64,000 bases of DNA, from positions 3,348,001-3,412,000 of the forward strand of contig NZ_CP018082.1 in NCBI RefSeq assembly GCF_001886715.1. Direction: 5' to 3'. Source of the DNA: Nocardia mangyaensis (lineage in GTDB: Bacteria > Actinomycetota > Actinomycetes > Mycobacteriales > Mycobacteriaceae). A program made the translations under genes and the position numbers. The stretch's first letter is position 1; each line of letters opens with the position of its first letter. Positions 17,312 through 25,382 of the stretch are shown here, in pieces. The notes under the pieces were generated by a model that worked only from the letters and a program-made list of their open reading frames with translations, ran no database searches and was not told the origin of the DNA.

Positions 17312-18091
17312 TCAGCGGGCCTGCCAGGTGGGTGTGCGTTTCTGGGCGAAGGCGAGGGTGCCTTCGCGGACGTCTTCGGTCATGAAGAGGGCGGCGATTT
17401 CGCGGTTGGTGTGGTCCCAGGCGGCGTCGTCGGCGAGTTTGCCGTCGAGGATGCCGAGGGCCACCCGCTTGCTCGCCTGGACGGCGAGGGGAGCGTTGTC
17501 GGCAATGCGGGTGGCGAGGGCGAGTGCGGCATCGAGGACTTCGGCGGCGGGGACCACGCGGTTGATCAGGCCGAGTTCCAGGGCACGGGCGGCCGTGATG
17601 GGGTCACCGGTGAGGATCATCTCCATGGCGATCTTGTGGGGGAGTTGTTCGGGGAGGCGGAAGGCGCCGCCCGCGGCGGCGAACAGGCCGCGAGCGACCT
17701 CGGGCAGGCCGAAGGTGGCGGTGTCGGCGGCGACGGCGAGGTCGCTGGCGAGGACGAGTTCGGTGCCGCCGCCGAGCGCGAAGCCGTTCACCGCGGCGAT
17801 GGTCGGCTTGGAGATCGGGTGGCGCATGTAGCCGGCCAGGCCCCAGTCCTCGTGTCCCGCGGCCAGAATCGACTCACCGCGCCCGAGCGCCTTGAGATCG
17901 GCGCCCGCGCAGAACGCGCGTTCCCCGGCGCCGGTGAGCACCACCGCCCGGATCTGCGAATCGGCTTCGGCCCGTTCCAGTGCCTCGCCGACGCCGGTGC
18001 TGACCTCGGCATCGACCGCGTTCATGGCCTGCGGCCGGTTGAGGACGATGACGAGTACGTGCTCGCGTTGCTCGACGAGAACTGCGGTCAC
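17312..18091 (-). CDS. Enoyl-CoA hydratase/isomerase family protein
   Basis: A 259-residue crotonase-fold enzyme of standard length. Oxyanion-hole motifs AFCAGADLKAL and FALGGGTELVLASDL are present, with the acidic residue in FGLPEVARGL. GTG 18091 has AAAGGAG 7 bases upstream. It probably hydrates or isomerises an acyl-CoA in fatty-acid or related degradation. It has no operon partner on its strand. Confidence 0.88.
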   Translation of the reverse strand: MTAVLVEQREHVLVIVLNRPQAMNAVDAEVSTGVGEALERAEADSQIRAVVLTGAGERAFCAGADLKALGRGESILAAGHEDWGLAGYMRHPISKPTIAAVNGFALGGGTELVLASDLAVAADTATFGLPEVARGLFAAAGGAFRLPEQLPHKIAMEMILTGDPITAARALELGLINRVVPAAEVLDAALALATRIADNAPLAVQASKRVALGILDGKLADDAAWDHTNREIAALFMTEDVREGTLAFAQKRTPTWQAR

Positions 18092-18264
18092 CGGTGACTC
18101 CTTTGTCGATGTCTGCGCACAGTAGGCGTGCCAGATCCCGTCGACATGTATCACGCCGACGGTCCCCGGGCATCCGGATCGCGTATCCGCGCTCGCCTTT
18201 CCGGGCACCACGTCGCGCCGCGTCGTAGGCTGCCGGAAACTCGCGAAAAGAAAATTCGATCGGG

Positions 18265-18292
18265 TGTCGATTCGCGCTGGTGCCCGTTCGAC
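18265..18292 (+). promoter_or_regulatory. Putative ECF42-type promoter (TGTCGA-N18-CGAC)
   Basis: TGTCGA at 18265-18270 and CGAC at 18289-18292, 58 bases before the DGPF/YCII gene. This bipartite pattern matches what is reported for ECF42 sigma factors, which often drive their own DGPF partner genes. The downstream sigma factor is of that type, so autoregulation is likely. Confidence 0.6.
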
Positions 18293-18350
18293 CTAGGGAT
18301 GAACAGCAGGATCCGGCAGGCGGATCCGCACCGATTCGAGGAGACAGAAC

Positions 18351-18770
18351 ATGAAGTACATGCTGATCATGCGCGCGACCGACGAAGCCTATGCCGCGAT
18401 GGGCGAGGTGAACTTCGACGAGATTCTCGAGACCATGGGCAAGTTCAACGACGAGTTGATCAACGCCGGGGTCCTCGTCGCCGCCGAGGGGCTGGAGGAC
18501 CCGGCGGAGGGGGTGGTCGTCGACTACTCCTCGGAGACTCCGGTGATCACCGACGGCCCGTACGGCGAGACCAAGGAACTGTTCGGTGGGTACTACATCC
18601 TCAACGTCGCCTCCAAGGAGGAAGCGATCGAGTGGGCCAAGCGGATGCCCGGCGCCGGACCCGGGGTGAAGACCGAGATCCGTCGGGTCAGCAGCATCGA
18701 CGAGTTCCCGCAGGACAACATCTGGATCCAGAAGGAACGCGCCTGGCGCGAGGCCACCGGCCAGCTCTGA
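18351..18770 (+). CDS. YCII/DGPF-domain protein
   Basis: A 139-residue single-domain protein that begins MKYMLIMRATDEAYA and contains the DGPYGETKELFGGYYIL motif, from which DGPF proteins take their name. GAGGAGACAG precedes the ATG. The sigma factor gene starts 12 bases downstream, so they form one transcript. DGPF proteins are widespread partners of ECF42 sigma factors. Their biochemical role is not established. Confidence 0.9.
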   Translation: MKYMLIMRATDEAYAAMGEVNFDEILETMGKFNDELINAGVLVAAEGLEDPAEGVVVDYSSETPVITDGPYGETKELFGGYYILNVASKEEAIEWAKRMPGAGPGVKTEIRRVSSIDEFPQDNIWIQKERAWREATGQL

Positions 18771-18781
18771 GCCCGACCGAG

Positions 18782-20080
18782 ATGAGCGACCACACCGGCC
18801 GCGAGGCCGTCGCCGCCGTCTGGCGGATCGAATCGGCCAGGATCGTCGGCGCCCTCGCCCGCTACACCGGCGATTTCGCGATGGCCGAGGACCTCGCCCA
18901 AGAGGCGCTGGCCGAGGCGCTGGTGAGCTGGCCGCGCGAGGGCGTGCCGCGACACCCGGCCGGGTGGTTGCTCACCGTCGGGCGGCGCCGCGCGATCGAC
19001 GCGTTCCGGCGCCGCGCCGCCCTCGACGACCGGTACGCCGCTCTCGCCGGCGATCTCGGCGAGGGCGGCGTGCTCACCGGAGGCGAGGGCGCCGATCCGG
19101 TGCGCGCGGCGGCGGAGGTGCTGTGGGATCCGGATCAGATCGACGACGACGTGCTCGCGCTGATCTTCATCTCGTGTCACCCGGTGCTGTCGCGGGAGGC
19201 CAGGCTGGCGCTGACACTGCGCGTGGTCGGCGGTCTCACCAGCGACGAGATCGCCAGGGCGTGCCTGGTGCCGACCGCAACCGTGCAGGCCAGGATCACC
19301 AGGGCGAAGAAGACACTCGGGGCGGCGAGGGTCGCCTTCGAGGTGCCGCCCGCCGCCGAGCGCGGTGCTCGGCTCGGCTCGGTGCTCGGCGTCATCTACC
19401 TGATCTTCACCGAGGGGTCATCGGCCAGTTCCGGTGGTGATCTCATTCGCTTCGACTTGGCCGGGGAGGCCCAGCGGCTCGCTCGCGTCCTGTCCCGGCT
19501 GATGCCCGGCGAGCCCGAGGTGTTCGGACTGCTCGCCCTGCTGGAACTGACCGCGGCCCGATTCCCCGCCCGCACCGGACCCGACGGCGAACCGGTGCTG
19601 CTCGAACAGCAGGACCGCCGCCGCTGGGACCACTCGGCGATCGGTCGTGGTCGGGCCGCGCTGGTCAAGGCCGGACAGGTCGGGCGCGGGCTCGGTGCCT
19701 ACGGCCTGCAGGCCGCGATCGCCGAATGCCACGCCGTCGCTGCCTCGGTGGCCGAGACCAACTGGGAACGGGTGGTGCTGCTGTACGAAGCGCTCGGGCG
19801 GTTGGCGCCGTCGGCGGTGGTGGATCTCAACCGCGCGGTCGCGGTGTCGATGGCCAACGGTCCGGCTGCCGCGCTCCGGATCGTCGACGAGCTGGTCGAC
19901 GCGGGCGCCCTGTCGACCTCGCACCTGCTGCCGAGTGTGCGCGGCGAACTGCTCACCCGGCTCGGTCGCACCGAGGAAGCCCGTACCGAACTCGCGGAGG
20001 CCGTCCGCCGCTGCGCCAACGACCGCGAACGCGCCGTCCTCACGAACAAACTCGCGGCCCTCCCGACACCGGACCACTGA
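18782..20080 (+). CDS. ECF42-type RNA polymerase sigma factor with C-terminal extension
   Basis: 432 residues. Region 2 (REAVAAVWRIESARIVGALARYTGDFAMAEDLAQEAL, HPAGWLLTVGRRRAIDAFRR) and region 4 (LTLRVVGGLTSDEIARACLVPTATVQARITRAKK) occupy the first half. The second half is a long helical extension (TPR-like in this group) that includes ALIVE-like elements such as NWERVVLLYEALGRLAPSAVVDLNRAVAVSM. ATG 18782 is used; the frame is open far upstream but would overlap the DGPF gene. No anti-sigma factor is nearby, as expected for ECF42, where the extension controls activity. Confidence 0.88.
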   Translation: MSDHTGREAVAAVWRIESARIVGALARYTGDFAMAEDLAQEALAEALVSWPREGVPRHPAGWLLTVGRRRAIDAFRRRAALDDRYAALAGDLGEGGVLTGGEGADPVRAAAEVLWDPDQIDDDVLALIFISCHPVLSREARLALTLRVVGGLTSDEIARACLVPTATVQARITRAKKTLGAARVAFEVPPAAERGARLGSVLGVIYLIFTEGSSASSGGDLIRFDLAGEAQRLARVLSRLMPGEPEVFGLLALLELTAARFPARTGPDGEPVLLEQQDRRRWDHSAIGRGRAALVKAGQVGRGLGAYGLQAAIAECHAVAASVAETNWERVVLLYEALGRLAPSAVVDLNRAVAVSMANGPAAALRIVDELVDAGALSTSHLLPSVRGELLTRLGRTEEARTELAEAVRRCANDRERAVLTNKLAALPTPDH

Positions 20081-20116
20081 CCGCCAGGCTCTCCGGGCGG
20101 CGTCGCCCGAGCGCCG

Positions 20117-20254
20117 TCACCCCGCGAGCCCGACGCCCCAGCCGAACACCCCGTCGAAGCCCGCCGTTTCGGCCTCGGCGGCGACCTCCGACAGCACGCG
20201 CGGATCGGCGAGTTCGCCGAACGGTGGCAGATGAACCCCGTGTCGCAGCGCCAT
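20117..20254 (-). pseudogene. Remnant of an F420-type LLM oxidoreductase (N-terminal fragment)
   Basis: Only the first 45 residues survive: MALRHGVHLPPFGELADPRVLSEVAAEAETAGFDGVFGWG, the typical start of LLM-class oxidoreductases (expected to continue into a WDH motif), followed by a short unrelated tail and a stop. The rest of the roughly 300-residue protein is missing, and the sigma factor gene ends 36 bases further on. This is a deletion scar rather than a frameshift. Confidence 0.6.
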
Positions 20255-20358
20255 TTCCGCCGTGTAGAGGGTATGAGTGATGTTCTTCGCACCCCCGACA
20301 CGTTTGTTCGCTGATCGGCCCGGGTAGCCCGCATTGGCGACGAAGAGAGGTTTTGTGG

Positions 20359-21729
20359 ATGTCACAGGAATCGAAATCGGTGCTGCATCGGGCCATCGGT
20401 GCATCGGCGATCGGCAATGCGGTCGAATGGTTCGACTATGGCGTCTATGCCTATCTGGCGACCTATATCGCCGTGTCGCTGTTTCCCGGAAACGGGGAGG
20501 GATCCAGCGTTGTCTACGTTTTGCTCGGATTCGCCGTGTCATTCCTCATCCGGCCGATCGGCGGCATGATCTGGGGGCCGCTCGGTGACCGGATCGGACG
20601 CAAGCGCGTCCTCGCGATGACGATCATTCTGATGGCAGGTTCGACGATGGTCGTCGGCCTGATCCCCAGCTACGAGGTCATCGGGATCGCCGCGCCGATC
20701 CTGCTCTACCTGCTGCGCATGCTCCAGGGCCTGTCCGCGGGCGGTGAGTACGGTGGCGCCGCGACCTTCATGGCCGAATACGCGCCCGACCGCAAGCGCG
20801 GCTTCTATGGCAGTTTCCTGGAAGTCGGCACCCTGGCCGGTTTCACGCTCGGTAATCTGACCGCCCTGCTGCTGGTGAATGTGCTCGACGAATCATCGAT
20901 GCATTCGTGGGGCTGGCGCATTCCGTTCCTGATCGCCGGGCCGCTGGGTTTGATCGGCATGTATCTGCGCAGCAGAGTCGAGGACACGCCGGTTTTCCGC
21001 GAGGTGGAGCGCAACGACGCCACCGAGGAAACCGTCGGCGTCTACCGCGATCTGGTGACGAAATACCTGCGCCCGGTGCTGACCCTGTTCGGTCTGGTGA
21101 TCGCCTTGAACGTGGTGAATTATTCGCTGCTCAGCTATACCCCGACGTATTTGGGCACCACGCTCGGCATGGCGGAATCCGACGCGCTGCTCGTCCCGCT
21201 GATCGGCCAGATCGCCATGCTGTTGACCTTGCCGTTCCTCGGCGCGCTCTCCGACCGGGTGGGCCGCCGGCCGATGTGGCTGTTCTCCTGCGCGGCGCTG
21301 ATGATCATGGTGATCCCGATCTACAAGTTGATCGGGACCTCACTGACCGGTGCGATCGTCGGCTTCGCCATCCTCGGCCTGCTCTACGCACCCCAGTTGG
21401 CCACCATCTCGGCGACCTTCCCCGCCATGTTCCCGACGATCGTGCGCTTCGCCGGCGTCGCGATCGGCTACAACGTGGCCACCTCGCTGTTCGGCGGCAC
21501 CGCGCCGGTGATCAACCAGACGCTGATCGAGGCGACCGGCGATCAGCTGATTCCCGCCTACTACATGTTCGGCGCCTGTCTGATCGGTTTGATCGCGGCG
21601 TACTTCCTGATCGAGACCAAGGGCGTGTCGCTGCGTGGCACCCAGGTACCCGGCACCCCGGAGGCCATCGAGGAGCAGCGTGAACTGGGCGAGTTCACCG
21701 AGGCGAGTCAGTCGGTCCCGGTGAAGTGA
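20359..21729 (+). CDS. MFS transporter, metabolite:H+ symporter (MHS) family
   Basis: A 456-residue, 12-helix major facilitator. MHS signatures include IGNAVEWFDYGVYAYL at the start, GPLGDRIGRKR between helices 2 and 3, and LQGLSAGGEYGGAATFMAEYAP in helix 4. The family imports compounds such as proline, betaine, shikimate, citrate or alpha-ketoglutarate. ATG 20359 is preferred over TTG 20353 because AGAGAGG is 8 bases upstream. It is a stand-alone gene. Confidence 0.85.
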   Translation: MSQESKSVLHRAIGASAIGNAVEWFDYGVYAYLATYIAVSLFPGNGEGSSVVYVLLGFAVSFLIRPIGGMIWGPLGDRIGRKRVLAMTIILMAGSTMVVGLIPSYEVIGIAAPILLYLLRMLQGLSAGGEYGGAATFMAEYAPDRKRGFYGSFLEVGTLAGFTLGNLTALLLVNVLDESSMHSWGWRIPFLIAGPLGLIGMYLRSRVEDTPVFREVERNDATEETVGVYRDLVTKYLRPVLTLFGLVIALNVVNYSLLSYTPTYLGTTLGMAESDALLVPLIGQIAMLLTLPFLGALSDRVGRRPMWLFSCAALMIMVIPIYKLIGTSLTGAIVGFAILGLLYAPQLATISATFPAMFPTIVRFAGVAIGYNVATSLFGGTAPVINQTLIEATGDQLIPAYYMFGACLIGLIAAYFLIETKGVSLRGTQVPGTPEAIEEQRELGEFTEASQSVPVK

Positions 21730-21740
21730 GTGCCGCGGGA

Positions 21741-22217
21741 TCAGCTCGCCGCGGCGGCCCGGAAGACGGCGAGCGCTTCCTCACCCAGGTGCGGTCCGCT
21801 CACCTCGACGGGCACGTTCGACGTGGCGACCAGTTCGGCGCAGGTGAGCGCGAATCGCGGCCCACCGGGCAGGATCGGTCCGAACTCGGCCGCCGCGGCC
21901 GCGAAGACGATGCGACCCACCTGGGCCCACACCATCGCCGCCGCGCACATCGGACACGGTTCGCCACTGGCGTAGACGGTCGCGCCGCGCAGCGACTCGG
22001 CCCGGCCCGCCGCCGTGGCGGTGGTGATCGCGGCGAGTTCGGCATGGGTCGTCACATCGCCGCTGGTGCTGACCGCGTTCTCGCCCTCGGCGATCACACC
22101 GCCGGCGCGGTCGACGGCCACGGCGCCGAACGGCCGGTCTCCGCGTACTGATGCCTGCTCGGCGAGTGCGATCGCGCGGCGCAGATGGGTGAGGTCGATC
22201 TCGGTGAGTGCGGTCAT
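21741..22217 (-). CDS. Nucleoside/guanine-type deaminase (cytidine deaminase superfamily)
   Basis: A 158-residue zinc deaminase: THAELAAI (HAE zinc and proton-shuttle motif) and EPCPMCAAAM (PCxxC zinc motif). Length and the PCPMC form fit guanine deaminase or tRNA-adenosine deaminase-type proteins. It is the last gene of the BMP-ABC operon, overlapping the cyclodeaminase-like gene by 4 bases. A catabolic role on an imported nucleoside or base is more likely than tRNA editing. Confidence 0.85.
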   Translation of the reverse strand: MTALTEIDLTHLRRAIALAEQASVRGDRPFGAVAVDRAGGVIAEGENAVSTSGDVTTHAELAAITTATAAGRAESLRGATVYASGEPCPMCAAAMVWAQVGRIVFAAAAAEFGPILPGGPRFALTCAELVATSNVPVEVSGPHLGEEALAVFRAAAAS

Positions 22218-23194
22218 GAGCTCAGATCCACTTCCGTTCCGATGCCGTTGGCGCGGGCCTTGTCGATGAGCAGGCGGGCGGCGGCCAGATCCTGCAGGCC
22301 GATCCCGACCGAATTGAACAGGGTGATGTCGTGTTCACCGGTGCGGCCGGGCGCGTGGCCGACGATCACCGCACCCAGTTCGGTGCCCACCGCGGTCTCG
22401 GTGATCGCGCCCTCGGCGATGGCCAGCAACGTGTCACCGGACTTGGCGAGCGTGGTGCCGATCGAGTCTACGACCACGGTGGCGCGCCGCATGGCCTCGC
22501 CGTCGACCTCGCGATGATCGGCCCGCGGCGGGGCGCCGACGGCGTTGACGTGCAGTCCGTGGCCGAACCAGGCACCGTGCACGATCGGTGTGCGCGAAGG
22601 GGTCAACGTGCACAGGACGTGCGCCGCTCTGGTGACCGCTTCGGGGGAGTCCAGCGCTCGCACCTCGAGACCGAGATCGGCGATCTCGGCACAGAACGAT
22701 TCGATCGTGGCGGCCGTACGCGACCAGACGAACACCGTCTCGAGCGCGCGGACCTGCGCGATGGCGCGGGTGTGTTCGACGGCGAGGCCCCCGGCACCGA
22801 TCAGCCCGAGCACCGAACTCTCTTGCCGGGAAAGGTGTTTCGTTGCAACCGCACTGGCGGCAGCGGTGCGCACGGCAGTGACCATGCGTCCGTCGATGAG
22901 TGCCTCGCAGCCACCGTCGGCCGCCGAGGTCACCACGATCACCGACCGCTGCACCGGCAGCCCGCGCGCCCGGTTGCCGGGCAGGTCGGCGAGCAGTTTC
23001 ACCGCCGCGGCGCCTGCGGACTCGGCGGCGGCGACCATCGGCACGAACGCCGCGTCGCCCAGCGTCAGCGCAGGCGGGGCGGGCACGAGCGCGGTGCCGA
23101 GCGCGAGGTCGGCGTGCGCGCGTTCGACGGCGGCGAGCACCTCGCCGCGGTCGAGCACGGTGGCCACATCGGAATGCGACAGGATCAGAGTCAA
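22214..23194 (-). CDS. Ornithine cyclodeaminase/mu-crystallin family protein
   Basis: A 326-residue NAD(P)-dependent enzyme: LIGAGGLAVEHTRAI is the Rossmann loop, with KLLADLPGNRARGLP and the late GEHDITLFNSVGIGLQD motif of the family. TTG 23194 is preferred, with GAGGAG upstream; no ATG is suitably placed. Members are ornithine cyclodeaminases, ketimine or imine reductases, or alanine dehydrogenases. In an operon with a nucleoside-type importer and a deaminase, an imine or amino-acid step of a heterocycle degradation route is plausible. Confidence 0.82.
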   Translation of the reverse strand: MTLILSHSDVATVLDRGEVLAAVERAHADLALGTALVPAPPALTLGDAAFVPMVAAAESAGAAAVKLLADLPGNRARGLPVQRSVIVVTSAADGGCEALIDGRMVTAVRTAAASAVATKHLSRQESSVLGLIGAGGLAVEHTRAIAQVRALETVFVWSRTAATIESFCAEIADLGLEVRALDSPEAVTRAAHVLCTLTPSRTPIVHGAWFGHGLHVNAVGAPPRADHREVDGEAMRRATVVVDSIGTTLAKSGDTLLAIAEGAITETAVGTELGAVIVGHAPGRTGEHDITLFNSVGIGLQDLAAARLLIDKARANGIGTEVDLSS

Positions 23195-23223
23195 CGTCGG
23201 CTCCTCGGGAAAGCAGGGAAAGG

Positions 23224-24150
23224 TCAGGACGTGCGGGCGAAGGCGACGGTCAGGTCGCGCGGTGAGCGGCTGTTGCCGACCAGGCCGCTCACGGCGACGA
23301 TCGCGATCAGATAGGGCAGCATCACCAGCAGCGCGAACGGGACGGTCACGCCGAGCGCGGGCAGCGCGAACTGCAGCGCCTGGGCGATGCCGAAGAACAC
23401 CGACGCCCAGATCACGCCGAGCGCGCGCCAGCGCCCCGCGATCACCGCGACCACGGCCAGATAGCCGATGCCACCGGTCATGTTGTCGCTGAACGAATGC
23501 ACCTCCGACAGCGCCAGTTGCGCGCCACCGAGACCCGCGGCGAACGCGGCCAGCAGGACGCAGCCGTAGCGGACGGCGCGCACGGACAGGCCGGTGCGGT
23601 CGGCGGCGACGGCGTCTTCGCCGACCGCGTCGATCATCAGACCCAGCTTCGTCCGGCGGGCGAACACGAACGCCAGCGCGGCGACGACCGCGATGCACAG
23701 GTAGCCGAGGGCGGTCTGTCCGAACAGGGCGCGGCCGATGATCGGAATCTGGTGCAGCAGCGGGATTTCCAGCGGATCGAAGCCGGGCACGCGGTGGCCT
23801 TTGCCGTCGGACAGCAGCAGCCGCGCACCGTAGGTGGTGGCGGCGAGGGCCAGCGCGTTGCTGGCGATGCCGACGACGATCTGATCGGCGCGCAGCCCGA
23901 TGCTCCAGATCGACTGCAGTACACCGAAGATCAGGGCCGCCGCGACGGCGGTGACCGCGCCGAGCACCGGTGACCCGGTGGTGACGGCGCCGAGTACCCC
24001 GGCGAACGCACCGGTCAGCATCATCGCCTCGAGGCTCAGGTTGAGCACTCCGGCGCGTTCGCTGACCAGTTCGCCGCTGGCGGCCACGAGGATGGGCAGG
24101 GTGAAACCGATCCCGCTGGTGGCGATGTCGGTGACCGTGTCGAGGCTCAT
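23224..24150 (-). CDS. ABC transporter permease, BMP/nucleoside type (second permease)
   Basis: A 308-residue membrane protein of the branched-chain-like permease family. SERAGVLNLSLEAMMLTGAFAG near residue 30 is the hallmark of the nucleoside-type permeases (NupQ/BmpD class). Its start overlaps the other permease by 4 bases. Confidence 0.88.
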   Translation of the reverse strand: MSLDTVTDIATSGIGFTLPILVAASGELVSERAGVLNLSLEAMMLTGAFAGVLGAVTTGSPVLGAVTAVAAALIFGVLQSIWSIGLRADQIVVGIASNALALAATTYGARLLLSDGKGHRVPGFDPLEIPLLHQIPIIGRALFGQTALGYLCIAVVAALAFVFARRTKLGLMIDAVGEDAVAADRTGLSVRAVRYGCVLLAAFAAGLGGAQLALSEVHSFSDNMTGGIGYLAVVAVIAGRWRALGVIWASVFFGIAQALQFALPALGVTVPFALLVMLPYLIAIVAVSGLVGNSRSPRDLTVAFARTS

Positions 24151-25382
24151 CGCGGCGCTCCTGCCAGGTCGGTGGTGTCGGGGGATGCAATCGGGGAAAC
24201 CGGCTGCGGCGCAGCGGGTTCGGACTTGCGGATGGTTCTGGTCCAGAGCGCGGCGCCCGCGATGAACACGATCATCAGCGACTCCACGACCGAGACGGTC
24301 GAGGCGGGTACCCCGGCCGCCAACTGCAGATTGATCCCGCCGGAGACCAGGAATCCGAGCAGCAGCGAGACCGCGACCACCGCGGCCAGCGAGCCGCGCG
24401 CCAGCAGGCCGACGACGAGTCCGGAGAAGCCGTACCCAGAGGACAAGCCCTCGGCCAGCACGAACGGCGCCGAGGCCACGAGCAGGCCACCCGCCACGCC
24501 GGAGAACGCGCCCGCGCTGGACAGGCTGAGGAAGCGCAGCCGCTGCACGGGCAGACCGAGTCGCGCGGCGGCCTCGGGATTGAGCCCGACCGCGCGCAGC
24601 CGGGTACCGAGTGCGGTGCGGCGCACCAGGATCGCGGTGCCGAACGCGGCCAGCAGCGCGATCCAGAGCGCGACGGTGGCGGGGGAGCGCTCGATGCCGA
24701 GCAGGGGCAGATGCGCGGCCGGGGTCAGCGGCGCGGACTGCGGCAGGGTCTCCGAAGAGGTCACCGGCTGGCGCAGCAGCGCGGGCTCGTGCACGACGAG
24801 CAGCACCAGCGCCAGGCCGACGAAGTTGAGCAGTAGCGTGGTGATGATCTCGCTGGTGCCGCGCCGGACTCGGAGATACGCCGCGATCGCCGCCCACGAC
24901 CACCCCGCTGCCGCTGCCGCGATCAGCACGGCGGGCACCGTGATCGCGGCGGGCGCGCCGGTGAACGTGGTGCCGACCGCGGTGGCGGCGATGGCGCCCG
25001 CGCAGATCTGGCCCTCGCCACCGACATTCACCAGCCCGGCGCGGTGCGCGATGGTGAAGCCGACGGCCACCAGCATCAGCGTGGCCGCCACATTGAGCGA
25101 GGCGCCGATGGCGTAGTCGCTGCCGAACATGCCCTCCCACAGGGCCGACATCGCGGCCCCAGGCGCGGCCCCGGCGACGGCGGCCAGGATGAGCCCGATC
25201 ACACCAGCGGCGAGCATCGCCGCCACCGCGACGACGATCGGGTGGTGGGCCCACTGACGCAGGTCGACCGGTCGCTGACCAGTGCCACGCAAGGTTGCCG
25301 TGGCGCGTCGCACGGTCCGCTCCCCGCGGTGGGGGTGTGGGTCGGCCACGGTTGGCTTCGGTTCCCGATGCGGTGTGCTCAT
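24147..25382 (-). CDS. ABC transporter permease, BMP/nucleoside type (first permease)
   Basis: A 411-residue permease with an N-terminal basic cytoplasmic stretch and the signature AHRAGLVNVGGEGQICAGAIAA. RRGTSEIITTLLLNF is the EAA-like coupling region. It forms the heterodimeric channel with the downstream permease. The 4-base overlap with the ATPase gene indicates coupled translation. Confidence 0.88.
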   Translation of the reverse strand: MSTPHREPKPTVADPHPHRGERTVRRATATLRGTGQRPVDLRQWAHHPIVVAVAAMLAAGVIGLILAAVAGAAPGAAMSALWEGMFGSDYAIGASLNVAATLMLVAVGFTIAHRAGLVNVGGEGQICAGAIAATAVGTTFTGAPAAITVPAVLIAAAAAGWSWAAIAAYLRVRRGTSEIITTLLLNFVGLALVLLVVHEPALLRQPVTSSETLPQSAPLTPAAHLPLLGIERSPATVALWIALLAAFGTAILVRRTALGTRLRAVGLNPEAAARLGLPVQRLRFLSLSSAGAFSGVAGGLLVASAPFVLAEGLSSGYGFSGLVVGLLARGSLAAVVAVSLLLGFLVSGGINLQLAAGVPASTVSVVESLMIVFIAGAALWTRTIRKSEPAAPQPVSPIASPDTTDLAGAPR

